12,284 bases of DNA from the NCBI GenBank assembly GCA_002393865.1, contig DGUD01000100.1, positions 1 to 12,284 on the forward strand, written 5' to 3'. The number at the start of each line of letters is the position of its first letter. The stretch's first letter is position 1. Positions 1 to 5,673 of the stretch are shown here, piece after piece. Below the pieces are notes generated by a model. It worked only from the letters and a program-made list of their open reading frames with translations. It was not told the DNA's origin and searched no databases. The DNA is from Treponema sp. UBA4319 (GTDB taxonomy: Bacteria; Spirochaetota; Spirochaetia; Treponematales; Treponemataceae). Both the position numbers and the translations under genes were made by a program.

Positions 1-26
1 CCGTCTTCAGATAAAATACATCTCTG

Positions 27-57
27 CTGAAGCCCTGAGCGGAATCCTAGGCTTCAG
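27..57. other. Stem-loop, possible weak terminator
   Basis: A perfect 8-bp inverted repeat, CTGAAGCC (27-34) and GGCTTCAG (50-57), encloses a 15-nt loop. Read on the minus strand the stem is followed by CAGAGATGTATTTTATC, which has only a short T-run 10 nt away, so it is a poor intrinsic terminator. It lies about 200 bp past the tetR stop codon and could end that transcript, but nothing else supports this. Confidence 0.3.
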
Positions 58-160
58 TATGAGGGAAATATGCGCTTCCAGCGGCAGCGGAATACGGCAG
101 GGGAGTGCGCGGAGCCGGACGCTTTCCCGCCGGGAGCGCATTCCTCTGTCCGTGACTGCA

Positions 161-243
161 CGGCGGGGCGGGTATCTGATTCCGGCGGGGCGGGTATCGG
201 ATGCCGGCGGGGCGGGTATCTGATTCCGGCGGGGTGTGCTTTC
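161..243. repeat. Array of 22-bp tandem repeats, locus A
   Basis: Three head-to-tail 22-bp units start at 161, 183 and 205. Units 1 and 3 are identical; unit 2 differs at two positions (GGTATCGGATGC instead of GGTATCTGATTC). Each unit is CGGCGGGGCG followed by GGTATCTGATTC. A decayed fourth unit begins at 227 (CGGCGGGGTGTGCTTTC). The array ends about 15 bp from the tetR stop, so on the tetR transcript it sits in the 3' region. The units share core and period with the array at 11052-11127. Twenty-two is not a multiple of 3, so a coding origin is unlikely. Confidence 0.9.
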
Positions 244-256
244 CGCGGGGGCTGGT

Positions 257-883
257 TCAGTGGCCGGAAAAATGCATGAGATTGTTCCAGCCGCCGCGAT
301 AAAAGCGGAAGAGCTGCGCAAGTCCGCGCTCGGCTTCTTCTCTGGGGATGTCCTTTAAGATAAGCGTAAAGAATGCGGTAAAGGAGCCGCTGATGACGAG
401 CTGCTCCACCATGGGATCGACGCGCTCCACCGGCGTTCCTCTGGATTCGAGGATGCGGTAGAAGCGCTCGGTGGAGTCGATGTCCTTCTGGACGATGTCC
501 TGCAGGAAATGCTCGTATGCGGTGCCGCTTCCGGATTGCGCGATGAGCCGGAACGAGCGCTTGTGCTCCCACGCGTAGTCGAACATCCGCTGCAGTCCCA
601 TCGCCGAATACTTGTCCAGCGACTGCTCCTGCTGATCGGGGGGAATCTGCGCAAAGTCCGCGAGAATCTCGTCGTAGATTCCTTTGATAAAGTCCGCGTC
701 TTTTTTGACGAGCGCGTCGAACAGCGCTTCCTTGCTCTTGAAATATCCGTAGAAGGCGCCCGTCGTGACGCCTGCCTTCTTTACGATTTTTCTGAGGGCG
801 GCGCCACGGAATCCGTTCTCCAGGAATTCCTTCTCCGCGACCTGCAATATCCTGCCGAGCGTACCCGCTTCTTTTGCTTCCAT
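257..883 (-). CDS. TetR/AcrR-family transcriptional regulator
   Basis: A one-component DNA-binding repressor of 208 residues, typical TetR length. The N-terminal three-helix DNA-binding domain covers about residues 8-56 and contains the family signature around the recognition helix (AGVTTGAFYGYFKSKEALF, followed by a DALVKKD linker helix). The rest is helical and divergent, as expected for the ligand-binding domain, so the inducer cannot be read from sequence. An ATG at 892 is also in frame. I prefer the ATG at 883 because TATAAT (891-896) lies exactly 7 nt upstream of it and no Shine-Dalgarno serves either start; the 892 ATG would overlap the -10 box. The gene lies 57 bp downstream of the histidine kinase on the same strand, so read-through is possible, but it has its own promoter. 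The target genes are unknown; no close divergent partner is present. Confidence 0.93.
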   Translation of the reverse strand: MEAKEAGTLGRILQVAEKEFLENGFRGAALRKIVKKAGVTTGAFYGYFKSKEALFDALVKKDADFIKGIYDEILADFAQIPPDQQEQSLDKYSAMGLQRMFDYAWEHKRSFRLIAQSGSGTAYEHFLQDIVQKDIDSTERFYRILESRGTPVERVDPMVEQLVISGSFTAFFTLILKDIPREEAERGLAQLFRFYRGGWNNLMHFSGH

Positions 884-890
884 GCCGTTC

Positions 891-918
891 ATTATATGGT
901 TTGTGCTTTTTTTTGCAA
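891..918 (-). promoter_or_regulatory. Promoter of tetR, apparently leaderless
   Basis: On the minus strand TTGCAA (913-918), a 16-bp spacer and a perfect TATAAT (891-896) are followed by 7 nt and the ATG at 883. A start site about 7 nt after the -10 box falls on the start codon itself, so the mRNA would have no leader. The promoter lies just past the histidine kinase stop codon. Confidence 0.6.
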
Positions 919-940
919 GCCTGCCCCAAGGTGCGCCTGC

Positions 941-2197
941 TCACAGCGGCACGGTCACGGTAATCACGGCGCCGCCGCCTTCGGCATTGGCTGCCTGGAT
1001 GCTGCCGCCGAGCGCCTGCGCAAGCGCCTGCGCGATGGACAAGCCCAGCCCCGCGCCGCCGTCATCCCTGCGGTGGGCGGCATCCCCTTTGTAGAAGCGC
1101 TCGAATACGTGGGGAAGCACCTGCGGCGCAAAGCCCGCGCCGTTGTCCGCGGCGGAAAGCCTTAGCCTGCTGCCGGCGCGCTGGCAGGACAGCGTTATGC
1201 AGCAGTCTTCCCCGGCAAATTTGACGCTGTTCGCCATGATGACCGTAAAAATCTGGTGCAGCTTCTGCATGTCGCTTTCCAGTTCTATGAAATCCGGATC
1301 CGAGACCGTGATGCGCAGCGCAGGATGGAGCGCGAGGAATTCCTCTCGGAGCGCGGAAAAGAGGTTTGTGACGAAGAAGCGCTCCTTCTGCACGCGTATC
1401 TGCCCCCGCTCAAGGCGGCTCATGTCCAGCAGCGTGCTGACGATGGCTCCCATGTTCTCCGTCTCGTGGAGAATGGCGTCTATCGACTGCTCAAGCTGCG
1501 CGGGGTCATCCTTGCCCCAGCGCTTGAGCAGGTTGGCGTGCCCGTCGATGATGGAGATGGGCGTCTTTAGCTCGTGGCTGACGTTGCTTGAGAAAGCCTT
1601 TTCGCGGTCGTAGTCGGCCTGCAGCTTCTTGAAGGCGCTGATGGTGCGGCGGGAGATAAGGAAGGACAGCGTGAAGGAAATCAGCAGCACGGGGATGAGC
1701 GAGAGCAGGGCGAGCAGCGGCACGGCGGAAAGCATTGCTGCCGCGGAGTCGTTCGCGATATCGAGCGCGCATTCTGCGGTGACGGGCACAGACCCCGCTG
1801 CGGATGCTGCGTTTGCGCTGCGGCTGAGGTAGCGGATGTTCAGGTCGCCGTCGGCAAAGTAGCCTTTCTGGAAATAGCTGCGGCACGTTCCTCCGGAGTC
1901 CAGCAGCGGCAGCAGGGAATCGTTTGTGGCGAGCACCGTGCCGTCACCGTCGTAGACGACATAGGTGATGTAGTAGGCGAGCTCTACGAATGCAAGCTCC
2001 TCCGCGCCGCTGCGCTCCAGCGTCTCCGTGATGCGCCCGATGCTCTGCCGCAGCTCGGCATCCTGCCGCTTTGTGACGGAGAGGCGCAGGGCCAGCACGA
2101 AGAGCACTGAGAGCGAGAGCATGGCGGCTCCGATGAGCAGCATGAAACGGAGCGCGAGCGGCAGCTCTATAGGGACGGATGCGGGCTTTGCGGACAT
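941..2197 (-). CDS. Sensor histidine kinase of two-component system
   Basis: A 418-residue membrane histidine kinase. Membrane segments lie at about 17-39 and 155-182; the roughly 115 residues between them would be the extracytoplasmic sensor and match no domain I recognise. The dimerisation/phosphoacceptor box SHELKTP puts the phosphorylated histidine at H208. The ATP-binding domain has an N box (MANSVKFA, N323), G1 (DNGAGF, 351-356), F box (VFERFYKGD) and G2 (GGAGLGLSIAQ, 380-390), so it should be active. Only about 25 residues separate the second membrane segment from H208, too few for a full HAMP domain plus linker, so signalling to the catalytic core must be unusually direct. It starts 3 nt after the response regulator stop, with an AGGAG inside the end of that gene, and is the last gene of the operon. 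The signal sensed is unknown; the context suggests an envelope cue. Confidence 0.95.
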   Translation of the reverse strand: MSAKPASVPIELPLALRFMLLIGAAMLSLSVLFVLALRLSVTKRQDAELRQSIGRITETLERSGAEELAFVELAYYITYVVYDGDGTVLATNDSLLPLLDSGGTCRSYFQKGYFADGDLNIRYLSRSANAASAAGSVPVTAECALDIANDSAAAMLSAVPLLALLSLIPVLLISFTLSFLISRRTISAFKKLQADYDREKAFSSNVSHELKTPISIIDGHANLLKRWGKDDPAQLEQSIDAILHETENMGAIVSTLLDMSRLERGQIRVQKERFFVTNLFSALREEFLALHPALRITVSDPDFIELESDMQKLHQIFTVIMANSVKFAGEDCCITLSCQRAGSRLRLSAADNGAGFAPQVLPHVFERFYKGDAAHRRDDGGAGLGLSIAQALAQALGGSIQAANAEGGGAVITVTVPL

Positions 2198-2200
2198 AGG

Positions 2201-2884
2201 CTAGGGCTGCTCCTGCTGCATGATGTAGCCCATGCCGCGCACGGTTTTTATGCTGTCTGCGCCGAATTTGCTGCGCAGGTGGCGGACGTACACATCCACG
2301 CTGTTTTCTTCGATATAGTAGTCCTCGCCCCAGACAGATCTGATGATACCGTCCCTGCCGAGGACTTTTCCTGCGTTCTCCAGAAAATGTTTGAGCAGCA
2401 GGAATTCGTTCTTTGAGAGCTCCACCGGCTGGCCGCCCGCAGTGACCTTCATCTCCTCCGCGACCATCTCTATGCCGCCGTTTTTGAGCACGGCGGGTCT
2501 TGTGCCCTGCGCCTCCCGGCCGCTGCGGCGGAGCACGGCGTTCATGCGGGCGAGCAGCACTTCGATTTTGAATGGCTTGGTGATGTAGTCGTCGGCACCG
2601 CTGTTTAGTCCGTCAACCGTATCGATGCTCTTGCCCCTTGCAGTCACCAGAATGACGGGCAGCGCCGGATGCAGCCCGCCCCTTATTTTGCGCAGCACCT
2701 CAAGACCGCTCATCCGGGGCAGCATGACATCGAGCAGCAGCAAATCCGGGTGCTCGCTATCGGTCTTGTCGAGCGCTTCCCTTCCGTCAAAAGCGGTCGC
2801 AACCGAGAAGCCCTCATGCTGCAGCTCCAGCTGCATGACGTGGGAAAGCTCCTTGTCGTCTTCTACAATGAGGATTTTCGCCAT
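2201..2884 (-). CDS. OmpR/PhoB-family response regulator
   Basis: A 227-residue transcription factor and partner of the adjacent kinase. The receiver domain (about 1-118) has the acidic pair D9/D10, the phosphoacceptor D52 (LLLLDVMLP), T81 and K103 (TKPF). The C-terminal winged helix (about 130-223) shows the OmpR-family ending: SVWGEDYYIEENSVDVYVRHLRSKF and a TVRGMGYIM beta-hairpin. A strong Shine-Dalgarno (AAAGGAG, 5 nt from the ATG) lies within the end of the upstream secreted-protein gene, which it overlaps by 22 bp, implying translational coupling. Family members bind 11-bp-spaced direct repeats, and such repeats occur at 3439-3470 in the neighbouring divergent promoter region, which is therefore the best candidate target. 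Confidence 0.97.
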   Translation of the reverse strand: MAKILIVEDDKELSHVMQLELQHEGFSVATAFDGREALDKTDSEHPDLLLLDVMLPRMSGLEVLRKIRGGLHPALPVILVTARGKSIDTVDGLNSGADDYITKPFKIEVLLARMNAVLRRSGREAQGTRPAVLKNGGIEMVAEEMKVTAGGQPVELSKNEFLLLKHFLENAGKVLGRDGIIRSVWGEDYYIEENSVDVYVRHLRSKFGADSIKTVRGMGYIMQQEQP

Positions 2885-3381
2885 GCCTGCTCCTTTGCGG
2901 AGTATATGAAGAATGACCCTGAGCGCAGCTCGCGCAGCTCCGCTTCTTTTGCAGCCCTGCCGTCATAGGCGAGGATGCATGAGAAGCGGAGCGAGAACAT
3001 ATCGCCTTGCCCGTTTTCCGGCCGTGGCTGGCGGACGCGGAAGCGCACCATGTTCCGTTTCTTGCTGAAGAGGAATTCCGTCTCCGGCGGAAGGGCATGC
3101 CCGTTGAGCAGGATGTGCTCCCGTGTGACTGAGTGCGAGTCCACTACGTCATTGAAAAAAACGGAGATGGTGAGCTGGCCGTCGCCTTCTTCCTCTATCT
3201 TTACGCCGGTCGCGGCGAAGGCGCTGCTCCGCCGCGGGACTTTGCGCCCCCCGTAATTGACGGCGGCGCTGCGGGGGCGGGGCGGCCTGCTGTCAGGAGC
3301 GGGCTGCGCTGCGGCAGTCCCCAGCGCCATACAGAGGAGGAAAGTGGCAGCTATCCTTAAAAAACGTCTGTACTGCTTCAT
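2863..3381 (-). CDS. Secreted protein, Ig-like (Big_5/SbsA-like) fold, first gene of two-component operon
   Basis: A 172-residue exported protein. The N-terminus MKQYRRFLRIAATFLLCMAL followed by GTAAAQ is a typical signal peptide, with likely cleavage after AAA (about residue 25). A Pro/Arg-rich linker (26-52) follows. Residues 67-160 have the order of a bacterial Ig-like domain: beta strand LTISVFFNDVVD, HSVTREHILLNGHALP, then alternating strands FLFSKKRNMVRFRVRQP and FSLRFSCILAYDGRAAKE. The resemblance is by eye and no catalytic residues are seen. An upstream in-frame ATG at 3405 would spoil the signal peptide; the ATG at 3381 also has a -10 box 7 nt before it. The 3' end overlaps the response regulator gene by 22 bp, so the protein is made with the two-component system and may be an accessory sensor or periplasmic partner of the kinase (inference). 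Confidence 0.8.
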   Translation of the reverse strand: MKQYRRFLRIAATFLLCMALGTAAAQPAPDSRPPRPRSAAVNYGGRKVPRRSSAFAATGVKIEEEGDGQLTISVFFNDVVDSHSVTREHILLNGHALPPETEFLFSKKRNMVRFRVRQPRPENGQGDMFSLRFSCILAYDGRAAKEAELRELRSGSFFIYSAKEQAWRKSSL

Positions 3382-3388
3382 GGCAATA

Positions 3389-3397
3389 AGTATAGCA
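3389..3397 (-). promoter_or_regulatory. Extended -10 promoter of the two-component operon, apparently leaderless
   Basis: The minus strand reads TGCTATACT (3397 to 3389), a TGn-extended -10, then 7 nt and the ATG at 3381. No good -35 hexamer lies 16-18 bp upstream, but an A-tract (complement of the T-run at 3420-3427) could act as an UP element. The same 9-mer with the same 7-nt gap precedes the gene at 8091. No Shine-Dalgarno is present. Confidence 0.55.
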
Positions 3398-3438
3398 TGG
3401 CACAAGGCCTTTGCGGAGCTTTTTTTTCTGAAAGTTCT

Positions 3439-3470
3439 TTCATCTTTCGTTCATCTGCCGTTCATGCAGC
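3439..3470 (+). promoter_or_regulatory. Candidate response-regulator operator: three 11-bp direct repeats
   Basis: TTCAT occurs at 3439, 3450 and 3461, exactly 11 bp apart (units TTCATCTTTCG, TTCATCTGCCG, TTCATGCAGC). OmpR/PhoB-family dimers bind head-to-tail 11-bp repeats, and an OmpR-type regulator is encoded next door. The third repeat overlaps the -35 position (3464-3469) of the plus-strand promoter at 3487, as in class II activation. It could also act on the divergent operon promoter about 45 bp away. Confidence 0.65.
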
Positions 3471-3486
3471 AAAGCGGGCACTGCGC

Positions 3487-3492
3487 TATAGT
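3487..3492 (+). promoter_or_regulatory. -10 box of the DUF5666-like gene promoter
   Basis: TATAGT, with ATGCAG at the -35 position (17-bp spacer), a poor match to TTGACA. A weak -35 replaced by an activator site is what an activator-dependent promoter looks like. Transcription would start near 3499, giving a leader of about 58 nt. Confidence 0.5.
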
Positions 3493-3497
3493 GGGTA

Positions 3498-3538
3498 CTG
3501 TCAGCCGGAGCGCTGGCAGATTTTTCCGGCAGAGCCGG
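3498..3538 (+). promoter_or_regulatory. Attenuator-like leader RNA structure
   Basis: Hairpin 1 pairs CTGTCAGC (3498-3505) with GCTGGCAG (3512-3519), 8 bp including one G-U, and is followed by ATTTTT (3520-3525), the form of an intrinsic terminator. Hairpin 2, CCGGC-AGA-GCCGG (3526-3538), lies just before the Shine-Dalgarno. GCCGG within hairpin 1 (3504-3508) can pair instead with CCGGC (3526-3530), which would break both hairpins. The layout is that of a leader with two exclusive folds. Its position almost at the predicted start site is unusual. Confidence 0.4.
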
Positions 3539-3556
3539 TAGCAAAGGAGCATGTAT

Positions 3557-4045
3557 ATGAATAAGACAATCTTCAGGACTTGTGCGGCAGGTGTAATCGT
3601 TATGGGGCTGGCAGTGCTGCCGCTTTCCGCAAAAGAGGCGGTGCGTCCGGCTGAGCGCAAGGAGAGCCCCCGCACGGAGCGCGAGGTGCGTGCGCTGCCG
3701 GGTGGCGGCATGTTCATGCGTGGCGGAATGATGGGCGCGCAGGGCGCCGATCTGATGGGAACCGTCAGCGCCGTGAGCGCGGACAAGCAGACATTCACGC
3801 TGAAGGACGCCGACGGCAAGGAGACCGTGGTGCACGTGAACCCGCTGACGAGCATCCGCTCGTTCCCCAAAGACAGGGCTGCGGCCGCTGATGATAAGGA
3901 TGAGAAGAAAAAGAACGCCGTCCGGAAAGCCCCGGACAACAGCCTTGCGCTTGAGGATGTGAAGCCCGGCGACTGGCTTGCTGTCAAGAAATTCGGCACG
4001 GATACCAAGGTCGCCGAGGCCTCGCATGTCATCGTCGCAAAATAA
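3557..4045 (+). CDS. Secreted DUF5666-like protein with a Met-rich segment
   Basis: A 162-residue exported protein. The signal peptide is MNKTIFRTCAAGVIVMGLAV then LPLSA, with likely cleavage near residue 25. A charged stretch (26-46) leads into a Gly/Met-rich segment, GGGMFMRGGMMGAQGADLMG, with five Met within 16 residues (52-67). Residues 67-162 look like a small OB-type DUF5666 domain: GTVSAVSADKQTFTLKD, then DGKETVVHV, then LEDVKPGDWLAVKKF and a final ASHVIV strand, interrupted by a Lys/Asp-rich insertion (about 105-125). An ATG at 3551 is only 1 nt from the AAAGGAG (3543-3549), whereas the one at 3557 has a 7-nt gap, so 3557 is chosen. The gene is divergent from the two-component operon and downstream of the 11-bp repeats, hence a likely target of that system. 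Met clusters in periplasmic proteins can bind copper, but here this is only a hint. Confidence 0.85.
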   Translation: MNKTIFRTCAAGVIVMGLAVLPLSAKEAVRPAERKESPRTEREVRALPGGGMFMRGGMMGAQGADLMGTVSAVSADKQTFTLKDADGKETVVHVNPLTSIRSFPKDRAAAADDKDEKKKNAVRKAPDNSLALEDVKPGDWLAVKKFGTDTKVAEASHVIVAK

Positions 4046-4096
4046 GCGTGCCGGTTTCAGAGAGTCCGCGGCAACATCTTGCCCAAGGCTTCTGAG

Positions 4097-4124
4097 GCTG
4101 GCTCAAGAGCCGGCTGCCGCTTTT
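4097..4124 (+). terminator. Possible terminator of the DUF5666-like gene
   Basis: GCTGGCTC (4097-4104) and GAGCCGGC (4107-4114) form a tight hairpin of 7 closed pairs, followed 6 nt later by TTTT (4121-4124). It starts 51 bp after the stop codon. The short, displaced T-run makes it a weak candidate. Confidence 0.35.
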
Positions 4125-4158
4125 CCGGCTGCACGGAGAGGACTGCCGCCGGAAAAGC
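4119..4158. repeat. 11-bp perfect inverted repeat
   Basis: GCTTTTCCGGC (4119-4129) and GCCGGAAAAGC (4148-4158) are exact reverse complements around an 18-nt centre. The A/T tracts are on the inner side of a terminator-like stem rather than flanking it, so it is not a standard bidirectional terminator. It overlaps the end of the hairpin at 4097-4124 and could compete with it in RNA. Confidence 0.5.
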
Positions 4159-4268
4159 TTTCTGATGGTCGCTGCTGCCTGGCAGGGCTTCTGCATTTCT
4201 TTTAAAAGCAGACGCACGGGAGGCAGATATGAAAAATGCCTTAAAATGATTTTTTGTACCGCAGGAAA

Positions 4269-4303
4269 CAGGGCTTCCCCATGAAAAATGCGCGGAAGCC
4301 CTG
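4269..4303 (-). terminator. Candidate galK terminator
   Basis: A perfect 10-bp stem, CAGGGCTTCC (4269-4278) with GGAAGCCCTG (4294-4303) and a 15-nt loop, lies 7 bp past the galK stop on the minus strand. Only TTT follows the stem, so any termination may be inefficient or factor-assisted. In the plus direction no T-run follows. Confidence 0.5.
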
Positions 4304-4310
4304 AGTCTGC

Positions 4311-5513
4311 CTAGAGACTGCTGCAGCGGCTTACGCCGTCGCCGCTCTGGCACGCAAAGAAGCCTGCCTTGTAGCCGATGGTCGCGCTGTAGACCTCCTG
4401 CACCGCGGCGGCAAAGGCCTCCACCTTGTCCTTGTGCACCAGTGCGATGGCGCAGCCGCCGAATCCGGCGCCGGTCATCCGTGCTCCCAGGCAGCCATCC
4501 TGCCGCTGGGCAGTCTGCACGAGGGTGTCAAGCTCTATGCCGGTCACCTCGTAATCGTCCCTGAGCGAGGCGTGCGACTGGTTGAGCAGCTGTCCGAGCT
4601 GCACGAGGTCTCCTGCTTTGAGCGCGCTCAGCGCGTCAAGGACACGCTGGTTCTCGTAGACGCAGTGCCGGGCACGTTTTTGCAGCACGGAATCGCTGAC
4701 AAAGGCCTTCGCGTCCTCCCATGCGGCCGGGCTGAGCGCGCAGAGCGCGTCCGCCTGTATCCCTGCCTGCTGCAGCTGCCTGAGCGCTTCCTCACACTGG
4801 CTGCGGCGCTCGTTGTATTTGCTGTCGGCAAGGCGGCGCTGCTTGTTCGTGTTCATGACGACAAAGCTGTAGTCCCCCAGCTCCAGCGGCGCATAGTCGT
4901 AGGCGAGCGTGGCGCAGTCCAGCATGATGGCGGAATTCTTCTTGCCCATCGCGATGATGAACTGATCCATGATACCGCAGTTTACGCCCATAAAATTGTG
5001 CTCGCTCATCTGCCCCAGCTTTGCGATGGTGATTCTGTCCAGCCCGAAGCCGAAGCATTCGCTTACCGCGTAGGCAAAGCCGCATTCCAGCGCGGAGGAA
5101 GACGAGATGCCGCCCCCCGCGGGGATATTGCTCGCCAGAAGCAGCTCGAAGCCGCACGGAAAGACGCAGCCCTGCGCCTTCATCTGGGAAAGGATGCCGT
5201 TCAGGTAGTTTGCGTAGTCATGCGCCCTGTCAAAGCTGAACGTATCGTTGATGTCGAATTCGTAGGTGCCGGGGAAGCGCACGTCGTTGTAGATGATTTT
5301 TGTGTCGCTCCGCTTCCTGATGGCGACGTAGAGATAGCGGTTGATTGCCGCCGGGAACACTTTGCCGCCGTTGTAGTCTATGTGCTCGCCGATGATGTTT
5401 ATGCGTGCTGGCGCGGAGAAAAGCTGTACGCTGTCCTGGGAGCCGCCGTATTTCCCGACGAATGCCTCTGCAAGGGCGCCGGGCTTGTAGCTTTCTGAAG
5501 TCAATGAATCCAT
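4311..5513 (-). CDS. galK: Galactokinase
   Basis: Phosphorylates alpha-D-galactose with ATP to galactose 1-phosphate, the entry step of the cytoplasmic Leloir pathway. The 400 residues are full length for the GHMP kinase family. The galactokinase signature is at 35-50 (PARINIIGEHIDYNGG), the ATP-binding GHMP loop at 133-143 (GGGISSSSALE), the catalytic Asp in GIMDQF (D183), and GHMP motif 3 at 343-358 (GARMTGAGFGGCAIAL). All key residues are present. An AGAGG lies 5 nt before the ATG. It has its own sigma70-type promoter and no galT or galE neighbour, so the other Leloir genes must lie elsewhere. The upstream chemoreceptor gene is separated from it by a terminator. Confidence 0.97.
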   Translation of the reverse strand: MDSLTSESYKPGALAEAFVGKYGGSQDSVQLFSAPARINIIGEHIDYNGGKVFPAAINRYLYVAIRKRSDTKIIYNDVRFPGTYEFDINDTFSFDRAHDYANYLNGILSQMKAQGCVFPCGFELLLASNIPAGGGISSSSALECGFAYAVSECFGFGLDRITIAKLGQMSEHNFMGVNCGIMDQFIIAMGKKNSAIMLDCATLAYDYAPLELGDYSFVVMNTNKQRRLADSKYNERRSQCEEALRQLQQAGIQADALCALSPAAWEDAKAFVSDSVLQKRARHCVYENQRVLDALSALKAGDLVQLGQLLNQSHASLRDDYEVTGIELDTLVQTAQRQDGCLGARMTGAGFGGCAIALVHKDKVEAFAAAVQEVYSATIGYKAGFFACQSGDGVSRCSSL

Positions 5514-5565
5514 AAGAGCCTCTGGGTTGTGAAGTCATCGCGTGAATCAACACGTGTCTACAATC

Positions 5566-5594
5566 ATTGTACCGCACTTTTGCGATAAATGCAA
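5566..5594 (-). promoter_or_regulatory. Promoter of galK
   Basis: The minus strand carries TTGCAT (5589-5594), a 17-bp spacer and TACAAT (5566-5571), a good sigma70-type promoter. The start site would be near 5559, giving a leader of about 45 nt. Two small dyads sit there and could be operator sites: CGTG-AATCAA-CACG (5541-5554) and ACACGTGT (5550-5557). Confidence 0.65.
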
Positions 5595-5605
5595 ATGGAA
5601 TCCCC

Positions 5606-5654
5606 AAAAAACTGCGCCCCCTGGGGAGCATAGGACTGTTCCCTCGGGGGCGCA
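5606..5654 (-). terminator. Intrinsic terminator of the chemoreceptor gene
   Basis: On the minus strand TGCGCCCCC (complement of 5646-5654) pairs with GGGGGCGCA (complement of 5613-5621). The stem may extend inward through GGG/CCC, and it is followed by G and six T (complement of 5606-5611). This is a strong rho-independent terminator 19 bp past the mcp stop, ending 12 bp before the galK -35 box. Confidence 0.85.
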
Positions 5655-5673
5655 TCTTGCAGGCGGGGGGGGC

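Larger units (their letters stand above)
1..256. other. Non-coding region downstream of tetR
   Basis: No open frame here resembles a known protein. The short frames that cross it run through the 22-bp repeats and give low-complexity Pro/Arg-rich or Gly-rich translations. Contents are the stem-loop at 27-57 and the repeat array at 161-243. Confidence 0.6.
4046..4310. other. Convergent non-coding region between the DUF5666-like gene and galK
   Basis: No convincing gene. It contains three structured elements (4097-4124, 4119-4158, 4269-4303) and a chain of tiny ATGA-overlapping frames at 4229-4304 preceded by GGGAGG, described under findings. Confidence 0.5.

Noticed and set aside
161..243. CRISPR array
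   Set aside because: The units are directly abutting 22-bp tandem repeats without unique spacers, and no cas gene is nearby.
7..321. A 104-codon minus-strand frame over the repeat array at locus A
   Set aside because: Its periodic Pro/Arg sequence comes only from translating the 22-bp repeat; no ribosome site or signal, and it overlaps the end of tetR.
881..900. CCAT-N12-ATGG as a TetR self-operator
   Set aside because: Only the outer four bases are symmetrical; the inner positions do not pair, so it is no better than chance.
905..940. Terminator after the histidine kinase gene
   Set aside because: GCAGGC can pair with GCTTGC, but the tract after it on the transcribed strand is A8, not T, so it is not an intrinsic terminator.
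4434..5498. A 354-codon plus-strand frame opposite galK
   Set aside because: Antisense shadow of a full-length galactokinase with intact GHMP motifs.
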